Positions 21,646 through 30,700 of a DNA stretch of 42,172 nt are shown here, in pieces. The stretch comes from a virus. Location of the stretch: IMG/VR virus record IMGVR_UViG_3300042868_001307, positions 1-42,172 of that record; one strand, given 5' to 3'. Numbering within the stretch: position 1 is the stretch's first letter; each line of letters opens with the position of its first letter. A program made the position numbers and the translations under genes. The notes beneath the pieces are model-generated. The model ran no database searches. It worked only from the letters and a program-made list of their open reading frames with translations, and was not told the DNA's origin.

Positions 21646-21897
21646 GCCTTCTAAGTTATAACACCAAGGGCACAAGGTTAGCCCGTTATCTTCGCGTTGC
21701 TTGTAATCTTCTGTCCAATTCTGGCAACTCTCGCACTCTTCCGCGTCCACTTCTTCAACATCTGGCACGATTGAAAGGCTTGCCGTGAACTCTTCGTAAA
21801 TCTCCTCGTCAGTCAATTTGTCGGCAGAATAGAACTCATAATTTAGATACTTACCACTAGTTTCGTGGATTATTTCCACCTTGTTTAGATACGCCAT
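21643..21897 (-). CDS. 84-aa protein with zinc ribbon C-terminus
   Basis: The start MAYLNKVEI overlaps the upstream TAA (TAATG). Residues 1-55 are alpha/beta and acidic. The C-terminus carries CESCQNW and LCPWCYN, a zinc ribbon. Its stop codon is the first base triplet of structured leader copy 1. Confidence 0.65.
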   Translation of the reverse strand: MAYLNKVEIIHETSGKYLNYEFYSADKLTDEEIYEEFTASLSIVPDVEEVDAEECESCQNWTEDYKQREDNGLTLCPWCYNLEG

Positions 21898-22088
21898 TAT
21901 TTCACCCCGCAAGCGTCTAGGAATAGTTCACGATTAAAGCGGGGATTTGTAGTGGCTAACATTGTTGCGAATGTGTGAGTGATTCCCTCAATCGCTTTTG
22001 CACCCTTGTCATTGTCGTTAAAGGTTGATTCGTAATTGTGGGCACCTTTCAAGATTCCCGCAATTAGTTCGTAGTCCTTGCGTGTCAT
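21897..22088 (-). CDS. 63-aa helical hypothetical protein
   Basis: MTRKDYELIAGILKGAHN, then FATMLATTNPRFNRELFLDACG, resembles small phage/plasmid proteins with a RELFLxACG ending. It is preceded by GACAGGAGACACAGA-ATG and structured leader copy 2. No enzymatic motif. Confidence 0.65.
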   Translation of the reverse strand: MTRKDYELIAGILKGAHNYESTFNDNDKGAKAIEGITHTFATMLATTNPRFNRELFLDACGVK

Positions 22089-22095
22089 TCTGTGT

Positions 22096-22189
22096 CTCCT
22101 GTCTAGATTGCTTAGAGAGTGGTTTCCCTAAGTCGTGCCCCCGTGAGAGTGTGAGTCTCGTAGCCCGTAGCGCGGGGGCGGTGTTGCTA
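22096..22189 (-). ncRNA. Structured leader, copy 2
   Basis: It begins TAGCAACACC at the previous stop codon. A 7-bp stem (22173-22179 with 22137-22143) encloses 29 nt with a further GAGA/TCTC helix, and GACAGGAG closes the element. Relative to copy 1 the sixth stem pair changes from A-U to C-G on both sides, which is compensatory. It is probably the same regulatory RNA class. Confidence 0.6.
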
Positions 22190-22348
22190 GTTTCTAGATT
22201 TCTTTACTTCAAGGGTTAGAGGTACAAGGCTTGAAGATAGGGCGGGAAGTACTGAGGTCTCTAGTAGGTCTTTCAAGAAGTACTCATAATTCAACATCGG
22301 TTCCCCGTCTTCTACTTCTACCTTGAAACTAATAGATAACTTCTTCAT
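22187..22348 (-). CDS. 53-aa hypothetical protein, first of the minus operon
   Basis: MKKLSISFKVEVEDGEPMLN, then YFLKDLLETSVLPALSSSL, form a beta strand pair and a helix. The SD GACAGGAG lies 6 nt upstream. It is the most promoter-proximal gene of the operon, downstream of the CRP-like site. Its stop codon initiates leader copy 2. Confidence 0.65.
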   Translation of the reverse strand: MKKLSISFKVEVEDGEPMLNYEYFLKDLLETSVLPALSSSLVPLTLEVKKSRN

Positions 22349-22421
22349 TTCAATCTCCTGTCTTTACTGGCTTGAGGTGATTCTCTTGCCTAGTGATGTA
22401 AGTCTAAGACCTACAAGGCAG

Positions 22422-22451
22422 AGCCTATGACCATTTCAAGGGGTGTGTCAA
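22422..22451 (-). promoter_or_regulatory. Promoter of the minus-strand operon
   Basis: TTGACA (22451-22446), an 18-bp spacer and TAGGCT (22427-22422) fit a consensus -35 with an actinobacterial TAnnnT -10. Transcription would start near 22415, about 67 nt before the first ATG. The weak -10 suggests an activator, and a CRP-type palindrome abuts the -35. Confidence 0.55.
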
Positions 22452-22469
22452 TGTGAGTTACATCACATT
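22450..22469. promoter_or_regulatory. CRP/GlxR-type operator
   Basis: AATGTGA, six bases and TCACATT form a perfect palindrome containing TGTGA-N6-TCACA, the consensus for CRP-family regulators including mycobacterial Crp and corynebacterial GlxR. Its centre lies about 44 bp upstream of the predicted start, close to class II activator spacing. Confidence 0.65.
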
Positions 22470-23034
22470 CTCGGACTCTGTCATTTATAGATTTATCTAC
22501 ATTTTGAATGGTTGAAAGTTCAATTACTTCCCCCGCATTTCATTATCTATTATGTATCTATAGCCCCCGTTAGATTCGCAAGGGGGATAGTCGCTCAACA
22601 TAAGTTCATAAGCAAAACAATTTATTTATTACCTAGCACTTCTCTTTATTAAACCCACCCCTACGGTGGGTATACATAACACTAGGTAAGTGTCTAAGTC
22701 TGTACATAAGGGTAAGATTTAGACATTTTGACCCCAGGGTGTTTAACTCTGGTGACTATCTATACTGTACTCTCACCCAATAATTTTCTGTTATATTAGG
22801 GGTCATATATATCTCTGACCAGCACTTTTGCCCCAGAGGGCAACTATTTTAAAAATATATTGAAACAAGTTGTTCGGTTTTACCCGTTCCAACGGGTTAT
22901 CTATATATGTAGTTTAAAACTATAGAGTTCTACGAACTCGTCGTTTTGGACTCCTCGTTCGTTATATATATTATATAAATATATAACCTACTACGTAGGA
23001 AACAGCCAGTAGTCTGCCGTTTAACAGGTAGCGT
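22470..23034. other. Non-coding hairpin-rich region before terminase
   Basis: No convincing gene is present. Inverted repeats include CTAT-CCCCC/GGGGG-ATAG (22558-22590), a nested pair TTACCTAG/CTAGGTAA (22629-22689) around ACCCACC/GGTGGGT, and GGTCA/TGACC (22801-22820). Others are TTGCCC/GGGCAA (22828-22843), ACCCGT/ACGGGT (22882-22897), GAGTTC/GAACTC (22925-22939), GTTATATA/TATATAAC (22961-22987) and CCTAC/GTAGG (22987-22999). The position suggests a packaging site, an origin or regulatory RNAs. Confidence 0.6.
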
Positions 23035-23040
23035 TATAAT
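23035..23040 (+). promoter_or_regulatory. -10 element of the late (terminase) operon
   Basis: TATAAT lies 21 bp before the TerL ATG, with AAGGGG as the SD between. No good -35 is found 16-19 bp upstream, so a phage sigma or an activator may be needed, consistent with late expression. Confidence 0.45.
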
Positions 23041-23061
23041 ACCGATTTAAGGGGCAAATTA

Positions 23062-24930
23062 ATGGGACGTAAACCAGGGATACAAAACATACCAAAGGGC
23101 GAAGCCCAAGAGAAAGTTCTTATCCAATTAGGTCAAGGTTCAACCATTACTGCTGCTATGGCATCTGTTGGACGTAACGATGTGACCTTCCGTCAGTGGT
23201 CAATGAACGACCCTGACTTCAAGGCTAGAGCAGATAAGGCTCGCCTGGCGGGTAAGGGAGTTATCGCTGACCTAGGCGACTTAAAGCAAATCTCCTACCC
23301 TGACTTCTCTCAGCAGTTCCTAGATACGACCCTGTTTCCACACCAACTCAACTGGTTGGATTTAATTGAAGGCAACGCCCCTAGGTGGCAGCCTCCAGGT
23401 ATGACCTACGAGCCAGGTGACCCAAAGCGTGTCCTAATCAACGTACCACCTGAACACGCTAAGTCCACTACTATTACAACCAACTATGTCCTCTACAACA
23501 TAGTCACCAACCCTAACTCCAGAGTCATCATTGTCTCTAAGACGCAAGGTATGGCTAGAAAATTTTTAGGTGCGATTAAGACTCGTCTTAGCCACCCCGC
23601 CTATATCAAACTCCAAACTGCGTTTGGTCCAAATGGCGGATACAAGGCTGATGCTACTCAATGGTCGGCAGATATGATTTATCTAGGTACAGGCCGCGAC
23701 TCTGGCGAGAAAGACCCTACGGTTCAAGCCCTGGGATTTGGTTCACAAATCTACGGAGCACGTGCCGACCTGATTGTCCTAGACGATGTTGTGATGAACT
23801 CAAATGCCCACGAGTGGGAGAAGCAACTTGAATGGCTTCAGAAGGAAGTTATCACACGTCTGGGGCGGCACGGAAAACTGCTTATAGTTGGAACCCGTGT
23901 CGCTTCCATTGACCTTTATAAAATGATACGAGATGGCGGACAATGGACTGGGGGCAAGACTCCCTTTACCTACTGCGCTATGCCAGCCGTATTAGAGTTT
24001 GATGAGAACCCTGAGAATTGGAAGACGCTGTGGTCTCGTACCAATATCCAGGAAAATGATATTGATGAAATGGGCGACGATGGACTTTATCCGAAATGGG
24101 ATGGACCCTCTTTATTTAAGAGACGCTCTGAAGTTGCACCATCTGTCTGGGCTATGGTCTACCAGCAAGAAGACGTCGTTGAGAACTCAATCTTCTCACC
24201 AACCTGTGTCGCAGGTTCCGTCAACGGAATGCGAAAACGGGGACCACTAAAACCAGGAGTACCTGGTCACCCTAAGCACGCAGAGTCCACCTATACGGTA
24301 ATCGGACTTGACCCTGCTATGGCTGGTGCCACAGGCGCGGTAGTAGCAACTTACAATCGCGCTGATGGCAAAATATATGTTTTAGATTGCGTCAATATGA
24401 CTGACCCAACTCCTTCCAAGATTTCAAATCTTATTGAAGAGTGGGTACCGAAATACAAGCCACAAGAACTACGTATTGAAATTAACGCCCATCAGAAGGC
24501 TTACGCCTTAGATGATGATTTAAGAAACTATCTAGCATCCTACGGATGTCAACTCAACTCACACTTTACTGGTAAGAACAAGTGGGATGTGGGATTCGGT
24601 GTTGCGTCAATGGCTTCGCTATTTGGCAATACCCGTGATGGTAGATTCCAAGATAACAACATTATTGAACTACCAAGCAATGAAGGTTCTGAAGGTCTTA
24701 AGACTTTAGTACAAGAACTCATTACCTGGAAACCAGATACTAAAAACCCTACAGACTGCGTTATGGCTTTATGGTTTGCGATTATTCGTATTCGTGAACT
24801 TATGCAAACATCTTCACGAGTAGGGCAATACCAACAAAACCGCTGGGCTACTAGAGCGCAGAAGGCAAGCAGAGGTTCACTAAACTTAGATGAAGCCTTT
24901 GCTGAACAATGGTCAGAAACTTACGGATAG
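23062..24930 (+). CDS. terL: Terminase large subunit
   Basis: This 622-aa DNA-packaging motor has an atypical Walker A, NVPPEHAKSTT (127-137), Walker B LIVLDDVV (237-244), a coupling-motif region near LLIVGTRV (273-280), and nuclease-domain D417 in VIGLDPAMAG plus the late acidic DCVMALW. Residues 15-65 look like a helix-turn-helix (ITAAMASVGRNDVTFRQW) normally found in small terminases. No separate TerS gene is seen, so DNA recognition may be fused here. The ATG follows AAGGGG. Confidence 0.92.
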   Translation: MGRKPGIQNIPKGEAQEKVLIQLGQGSTITAAMASVGRNDVTFRQWSMNDPDFKARADKARLAGKGVIADLGDLKQISYPDFSQQFLDTTLFPHQLNWLDLIEGNAPRWQPPGMTYEPGDPKRVLINVPPEHAKSTTITTNYVLYNIVTNPNSRVIIVSKTQGMARKFLGAIKTRLSHPAYIKLQTAFGPNGGYKADATQWSADMIYLGTGRDSGEKDPTVQALGFGSQIYGARADLIVLDDVVMNSNAHEWEKQLEWLQKEVITRLGRHGKLLIVGTRVASIDLYKMIRDGGQWTGGKTPFTYCAMPAVLEFDENPENWKTLWSRTNIQENDIDEMGDDGLYPKWDGPSLFKRRSEVAPSVWAMVYQQEDVVENSIFSPTCVAGSVNGMRKRGPLKPGVPGHPKHAESTYTVIGLDPAMAGATGAVVATYNRADGKIYVLDCVNMTDPTPSKISNLIEEWVPKYKPQELRIEINAHQKAYALDDDLRNYLASYGCQLNSHFTGKNKWDVGFGVASMASLFGNTRDGRFQDNNIIELPSNEGSEGLKTLVQELITWKPDTKNPTDCVMALWFAIIRIRELMQTSSRVGQYQQNRWATRAQKASRGSLNLDEAFAEQWSETYG

Positions 24931-24937
24931 GAACCCA

Positions 24938-26713
24938 ATGGCATTAACAATGGACCAGATTGCAGCACGAGTTCAATCTCTGCGCTATCGCAACAGCGAA
25001 CGTGATGCTCGCAACCTTGACGTCCTTGCAGTACGCAAGGGAAAGATTGCTGAAGTCTATCCAAACTTTTTCCCAGATGGCGTAGATGCCAACGTAGTAG
25101 CAAACTTTATTGACATTGTTGCCCGTGACTTATCTGAAGTTATGGCTCCACTGCCAGCAGTAAACTGCTCTGCAGCCAATGCCGTCAATGACCGTGCACG
25201 TTCTTTCGCTGACAAGCGCACACGTATTGCTTCAAACTACTTCCAGCACTCAGACCTTGCAGTACAGATGTACTCAGGTGCAGACTGGTACATAACATAT
25301 GGTTTCGTCCCTTTCATTATTGAATTAGACGAAGAAACAAAAATGCCGCGTATCCGCATAGAAAATCCGATTGGGGCTTACCCAGAGTTTGACCGCTATG
25401 GACGCTGTGTGGCATTTGCTAAAAGATATATGATGACCCTTGGTGAATTGGTTTCACAATTTCCTGAGTATGAGCGAGAACTGTTTGGTGCCCAAGGCTT
25501 CAAGCAGGACTTGAACGCTCAGATTGAATTGATTCGCTATTACGACAAAGACCAGTCAATCATTTATTTACCAACAAAAGACAACCTAATCCTATCTATC
25601 GCCAAAAATCCTCTTGGTAAGATGATGGTAGTTGTCGCACGTAAACCATCTGTTGATGGTGAACTACGTGGACAGTTTGACGATGTACTAGGAATCCAAC
25701 TTCTTCGCAACCGCTTTGCGTTGCTAGCAATGGAAGCAGCAGAGAAATCTGTACAGGCTCCTATTGTTCTTCCACAAGATGTTCAGGAACTCCAACTTGG
25801 TGGAGATGCGGTTATCCGTACAGCCAACCCAGCAGGTGTTCGCCGTGTAGAACTTTCTCTACCACAGGGTGCATTCCAAGAACAGGCACAACTTAATCAA
25901 GAACTTCGTGTAGGCACACGTTATCCTGAAGGACGTACAGGAAACATTGATGCATCTATCGTCACTGGACAAGGCGTACAGGCTCTTATGGGAGCCTTTG
26001 ATACACAGGTTAAATCTGCACAAGCAATCTTTGCTGCAGCACTTCGTGATGTTATTAGCATCTGCTTTGAAGTTGATGAAAGTATTTATCCAGAAGAAAA
26101 GACAATTCGTGGAGTAGATTCAGGTTCACCTTATGAAATTACATACAAGCCGACTAAAGACATCAAGGGTGACTATTCTGCTGATGTTCGTTACGGTATG
26201 TTGGCTGGTCTTAACCCAGCCCAAGGTCTTATCTTTATGCTACAAGCACTTGGCGGAGGATTAATCTCCAAGGATATGGCAATGCGTGAACTACCATTCA
26301 CAGTAAATGTCACACAAGAACTTGAGAAAATTGAAATTGAAAATATGCGCCAAGCATTACTTGGTGGAATTACAGCAATGGCTCAGGCTATTCCTGCGAT
26401 GGCGACACAGGGACAAGACCCATCAGATATGGTTAACAAGATTGCTGCGGTAATCAAGGCTCGTCAAAAGGGTGTCTCACTAGAAGATGCTATTGAAACG
26501 ACCTTCGCGCCACAGCAGCAAGTTCCTCCTGCTGGGGCAGCACCTATGGTTGAGCAACCGTCCCCTGCTCCCACCGCTTCTCCAGCAGGAGGCGCTCCTT
26601 CTCCAGAGGGCGTCGCTTTACCAGCACCAGAGCAAGCACCAGATATTCAAACAATTCTTTCAAGCCTTACCGCATCAGGTAAAGCAGGAGGACGAGTAGT
26701 CACAAGAGGCTAA
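24938..26713 (+). CDS. Portal protein
   Basis: It encodes 591 aa. The start MALTMDQIAARV is 7 nt after the TerL stop; an upstream in-frame ATG lies within terL and is rejected. The helical N-terminus, central beta region (MPRIRIENPIGAYPEFDRYG), LLRNRFALLAMEAAEKSVQAPIV wing-stem transition and long C-terminal helices fit SPP1-gp6-like portals. The C-terminus is Pro/Ala/Gln-rich and disordered. It would form the dodecameric DNA gate. Assignment rests on position, size and pattern. Confidence 0.85.
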   Translation: MALTMDQIAARVQSLRYRNSERDARNLDVLAVRKGKIAEVYPNFFPDGVDANVVANFIDIVARDLSEVMAPLPAVNCSAANAVNDRARSFADKRTRIASNYFQHSDLAVQMYSGADWYITYGFVPFIIELDEETKMPRIRIENPIGAYPEFDRYGRCVAFAKRYMMTLGELVSQFPEYERELFGAQGFKQDLNAQIELIRYYDKDQSIIYLPTKDNLILSIAKNPLGKMMVVVARKPSVDGELRGQFDDVLGIQLLRNRFALLAMEAAEKSVQAPIVLPQDVQELQLGGDAVIRTANPAGVRRVELSLPQGAFQEQAQLNQELRVGTRYPEGRTGNIDASIVTGQGVQALMGAFDTQVKSAQAIFAAALRDVISICFEVDESIYPEEKTIRGVDSGSPYEITYKPTKDIKGDYSADVRYGMLAGLNPAQGLIFMLQALGGGLISKDMAMRELPFTVNVTQELEKIEIENMRQALLGGITAMAQAIPAMATQGQDPSDMVNKIAAVIKARQKGVSLEDAIETTFAPQQQVPPAGAAPMVEQPSPAPTASPAGGAPSPEGVALPAPEQAPDIQTILSSLTASGKAGGRVVTRG

Positions 26714-26727
26714 TCAAGAAGGGGACA

Positions 26728-27270
26728 ATGACAACGATTATAGGGCTTGAATATAAAGACAGCGCAGTAATTGTTGCTGATAGCCAGACTACAGATGAGA
26801 GTGGAAGAATTTATTCTCATCCAGATATTAAAAAAATTGCCGAACGTGGTTCGTTTCTAGTTGCTGGCTCAGGTGAGGTTCTACCTTGCGATATAGCCCA
26901 ACACATATGGGAGCCACCTGCAGTAACTAAGTCTGATTATAAAGACTTGTATCACTTTATGATTGCTAAGGCTATGCCATCTCTACGCAAATGCTTATCA
27001 GAGAATGGTTACAACTTTGATGAAGACAATAAAGAAATGCGTTTTCAGTTTATCATTGCAGTCGGTGGAGAAATATTTGATGTAGACCAAGAGTGTTCAG
27101 TATCTAAAACTGACACAGGAGTTTACGCCGCAGGTTCAGGTGCAGCATATGCACTTGGTGCATTACACGCTGGAGCAGATGCTTACGAAGCAATGGAGAT
27201 TGCAAGTAAACTTACAGCCTTTACAGCAAAACCTTATTATTCAAAAACACAACCTAAACATATTAAGTAG
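26728..27270 (+). CDS. Proteasome-beta/HslV-like Ntn hydrolase
   Basis: It encodes 180 aa. After Met removal the chain starts TTIIGLEYKDSAVIVADSQT: nucleophile Thr1, Asp17 at the canonical position, and Lys34/35 near the expected Lys33. Later YAAGSGAAYALGALHAGADAYEA matches the GSG-x-A-xGAL-A turn and helix of proteasome beta subunits and HslV. There is no propeptide, as in HslV. No AAA partner is encoded. Located between portal and scaffold/capsid, it may be the maturation protease, or it may act on host proteins. Confidence 0.8.
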   Translation: MTTIIGLEYKDSAVIVADSQTTDESGRIYSHPDIKKIAERGSFLVAGSGEVLPCDIAQHIWEPPAVTKSDYKDLYHFMIAKAMPSLRKCLSENGYNFDEDNKEMRFQFIIAVGGEIFDVDQECSVSKTDTGVYAAGSGAAYALGALHAGADAYEAMEIASKLTAFTAKPYYSKTQPKHIK

Positions 27271-27278
27271 GAGGAACA

Positions 27279-27710
27279 ATGGCTGAGAATCGTGGGGGCT
27301 TTCGCCCAACAGCACCACAGAATAATCCAGCAAATGTTTCCGCAATGGGTGGAGCAGGACAAGCAGGAACTACACAACCTGCTCGTTACATTGCAGGGAT
27401 GCAATATGGTGAGGGACAAGAATTAATGACTCAGCAACAGAGTGCACCTATGGCTGGACCAAGCCAAATAGCATCATCACCTACTCCACTTGGTGCATCA
27501 ATGCCATCAGTAACACCTTTAACTGCTCCTACAGAGCGCCCTGACGAACCATTAACTGCTGGTATGGATTTTGGTGCAGGACCAGGAAGTGAGGCACTTA
27601 ACCTTCCTCGTGACCGTTCTCTTTCAGAAATTCTCGCTTCAATGATTGACATAGACCCAACTGGAGATGTACAGGAACTTTACGACTACGTGGCATCCAG
27701 AGGTCTTTAA
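27279..27710 (+). CDS. Disordered Pro/Gln/Gly-rich virion protein
   Basis: This 143-aa protein has a strong TAGGAGG SD. Residues 1-105 are Pro/Gln/Ala/Gly-rich and low complexity (APQNNPANVSAMGGAGQAG). Residues 110-143 form a helical, acidic end (SLSEILASMIDIDPTGDVQELYDYV). It is coupled to the giant virion gene (TAATG). It could be a head-assembly or cargo protein; unrecognised. Confidence 0.6.
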   Translation: MAENRGGFRPTAPQNNPANVSAMGGAGQAGTTQPARYIAGMQYGEGQELMTQQQSAPMAGPSQIASSPTPLGASMPSVTPLTAPTERPDEPLTAGMDFGAGPGSEALNLPRDRSLSEILASMIDIDPTGDVQELYDYVASRGL

Positions 27711-30700
27711 TGGCTGAAAAGACAAAACCATTAACCGATGTAGCAAGCAACCTGTCTCCAGGTATTGCCACTGCTGCCGCGCAAGCAAAATTAACTAAAT
27801 CAGAACAGCAGCAACTTGCCGCTTTTGGTGAACTTAAAAAAACTCACCAGTACCTTTTGTCACTTCCACAAAACGATGCTTACAAAAACTTTAAGTCACT
27901 TACTCCTAACTATCAAGAAGCACTGACGACTTACTTTAGTCCAAAGTATAGAATTGAAGATAAGGGTTTCTTTGGAAATATTCTAAGAAGCCTAAAGTCA
28001 TCAGCAGATTATGCTGGACAGACAGTTAAAGAATTTGGTATGCAGATTGCTGGTTTGCCAATTACGCCAACTACATCTGCTAACCCAGCAGAAGCACTTC
28101 TTACTCTTGCTACTGGTGCACCTGTTGCCGTAAATCAAGAAACTGGTGTTGCTCAAGGTGCAGGTAGAATACTTGGTGCTTTAGTTCGCCCACAAGAAAA
28201 ACTTGTTAAGCAGCCTTACGCTGCAACTCGCTTGGCTGAAGAAGAGGGATATAGCCCACTTGAGCAGTTCAGAGTTCTTGGGCAATCCATTATTACTGGA
28301 GCAACTGAACTTGCACCTGGTGGACAAGATGCCACGATAGATGATATTAAAAAATCTGATACTTGGATGAAGTTCTGGAAGCAAGCATCAGATAGAGAAA
28401 ATGTTTTTGATGCTAGTGAAATTGCTAGAATTGAATCAGGGTTAACACCAGATGTAGCCTATGTTGGAAAACTTCTTGCTGCACGAAAGAACTTTACTGA
28501 TGAGTATGAGGATATTCTAAAAAATCCTACTGCTCTTAATTTAATTAATCGCTACACTGCTGGTGAAAAAGATGCAATGGAGCAGGTTGGTAAAGCAGTA
28601 GTTCTATACGAACAGGCTAAAATAAGCCCAGGACGTGACATTGCTCGTGCGCTTGCTTCGGCATTTCCATTTGAGGCAGAGCGTGCTAAAAATGGTAACC
28701 CTATTGATAAAAAGTTTTTTAATACTGTATCTGGAGTAATTGACTTCGGTGTTACATTTGGGCTTGACCCATTAATTTTAACTGCCAAGGCTAAGAAAGC
28801 CTCAGATGTTGCTCGCTTTGGATTAATCAAGTTAGGTGAAAACCCAACTAATTTAGATAAGGCTTGGCAGAATCAAGCAGTACGTCGCTACTGGGACACA
28901 CTAGGTAAACTATTTGTTGCCTATGAAAAGGGCGATATTGCTACAAAGGGTCAAGTACTTACACGAATTGAGACTCGCTTTCCTGAAATCAATTTAGATG
29001 TAGCAAGATATATGGCTCCTAATATCAAGGATGCAGATACCGCTTTAGAATTTTTTAGAGGCGGAGATATTATTGATGACATCAGCAAGGGTAATGCAGG
29101 ATTACGCAGAGACCCACTCGTTCCACGATACACTCAAACTCGTTACATAAAAGACCAAATTCGTGATGCGGGATTAAAGACAATAGGTAGATTTGGCAAG
29201 ATGGAATCTATTGCCCTACCAGGAAATGTTGATGACATTGCTCGTCTTGCAGATGAGAACCCAGTAATCTGGGCAGAAAAAATTGGATTCAAAGAAGCAC
29301 CATCTGCTTCACGTCTTGCTGGCTCTGGAAAAACTATTGAAGGCGCTAAGACTGAAGGTCGTTTTGTTTCTAAAGACTCTTCAACAGCAGCAAAAATTGA
29401 CCGCTTTATGCGTCAGTTTGCCATTGCTCCATCACAAGAGCGTGCAATTTCTTTAAGTGACACTACAAGTGCAAATCAAGTTTATAGACTTATGCGTCTT
29501 GTTGTAGATAGAGGAACAGCATCTACATTTCGCGCTGCTTGGATTGCAGCCAATGAAGGTCAACGCCTTCTTATGTACAGAGGGCTTGTAAAGACTCTTG
29601 CCTACGGTATGGGACTAGACCACTCAGCGGCTGGTCGCTCATTTATTGCAAGCATTGATGAAACATCAAGAGAACTTTATTCAGTAAACCAAAGTGCACT
29701 TGACTTAGGTGAGTTTTCAAGAATCCTTGGAACAACAAAACCTGGAAATCTTCCAGTTCCAGAGGGCGTTCGTAAACTCGTAGCAGAGGCAACCGATAAA
29801 GTTGCAACTGACAGGAAGGCTCGTGGCATTCTTGCGTCAAGCGGCGCAGAGATGCAGAACCTTATGCAGCAAGTTACAGAACTTAAGGCTCTTAAAAAGG
29901 AACTTATTGCTAAGACTCCAGTATCTGCTGCAGAGGCTGACTCTATTAAAGATATTGTTTCTGACATTGACGGTTCTTTAAGGATTCTTGGTGGAACATT
30001 GGGCAAAATGAAAGTTGCCCGCAAAGATGTAAAGTCAATGATTGACGACCTTGACCCAATAGATACTGACATCTTTAATGCTGCAGAACTAGATGGAGCA
30101 CAACGAGGCGTTCGTGCATACCAAGCAAGTCAAATGCGGTATATGCCAAACCTTGTAGACCTACGTAAGTTTGAACTTCGTGGCAATGTGTTCTCTGCCG
30201 TAACTGGTAAAGTTGGAGAATCTGTTTACAACCAAAAGGCTACAGATATTTGGTCATACTTAAACCTATATCCACGTCTTGGTGTTCGTACCACTGTTGA
30301 AGAAGTTGGTACTAACATTCTTATGAATGGCATCCAGGGCGTTGCAAATTACTTTAAAGGTTTTGCAATGGGACAAGGAATACGAAAGTTTGCAGCACCG
30401 ACAACCAAGATTAGTGGTTTTAGAAAGATTGAAAAAGAGGTAAGTCCTCTTGGAGTTTTGGCTCGCAGTCTTTATAAAGTTACTGGCAAGTTCTATACTA
30501 AAGATGAAATCCTTGCTGCAAATCAAAGTCCAGAAACGCTTGGACGTGCGATTAGCACAGCAATTGCTAAGGATAGATTTAAGCCAGCATTTCTAAAAAC
30601 TCAACAGGGTCAAAAAGTAGCATCATATGCTGAAGACTGGGTTGTCAATGGCGGCGATACTGTTATGCAGGAAATCAATGGCGCTGTTCGTAATGCAGAG

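Noticed and set aside
22025-22219. Plus-strand frame across structured leader copy 2
   Set aside because: It is Cys/Ser/Arg-rich without an SD, and overlaps a conserved RNA element and minus-strand genes in a leftward operon.
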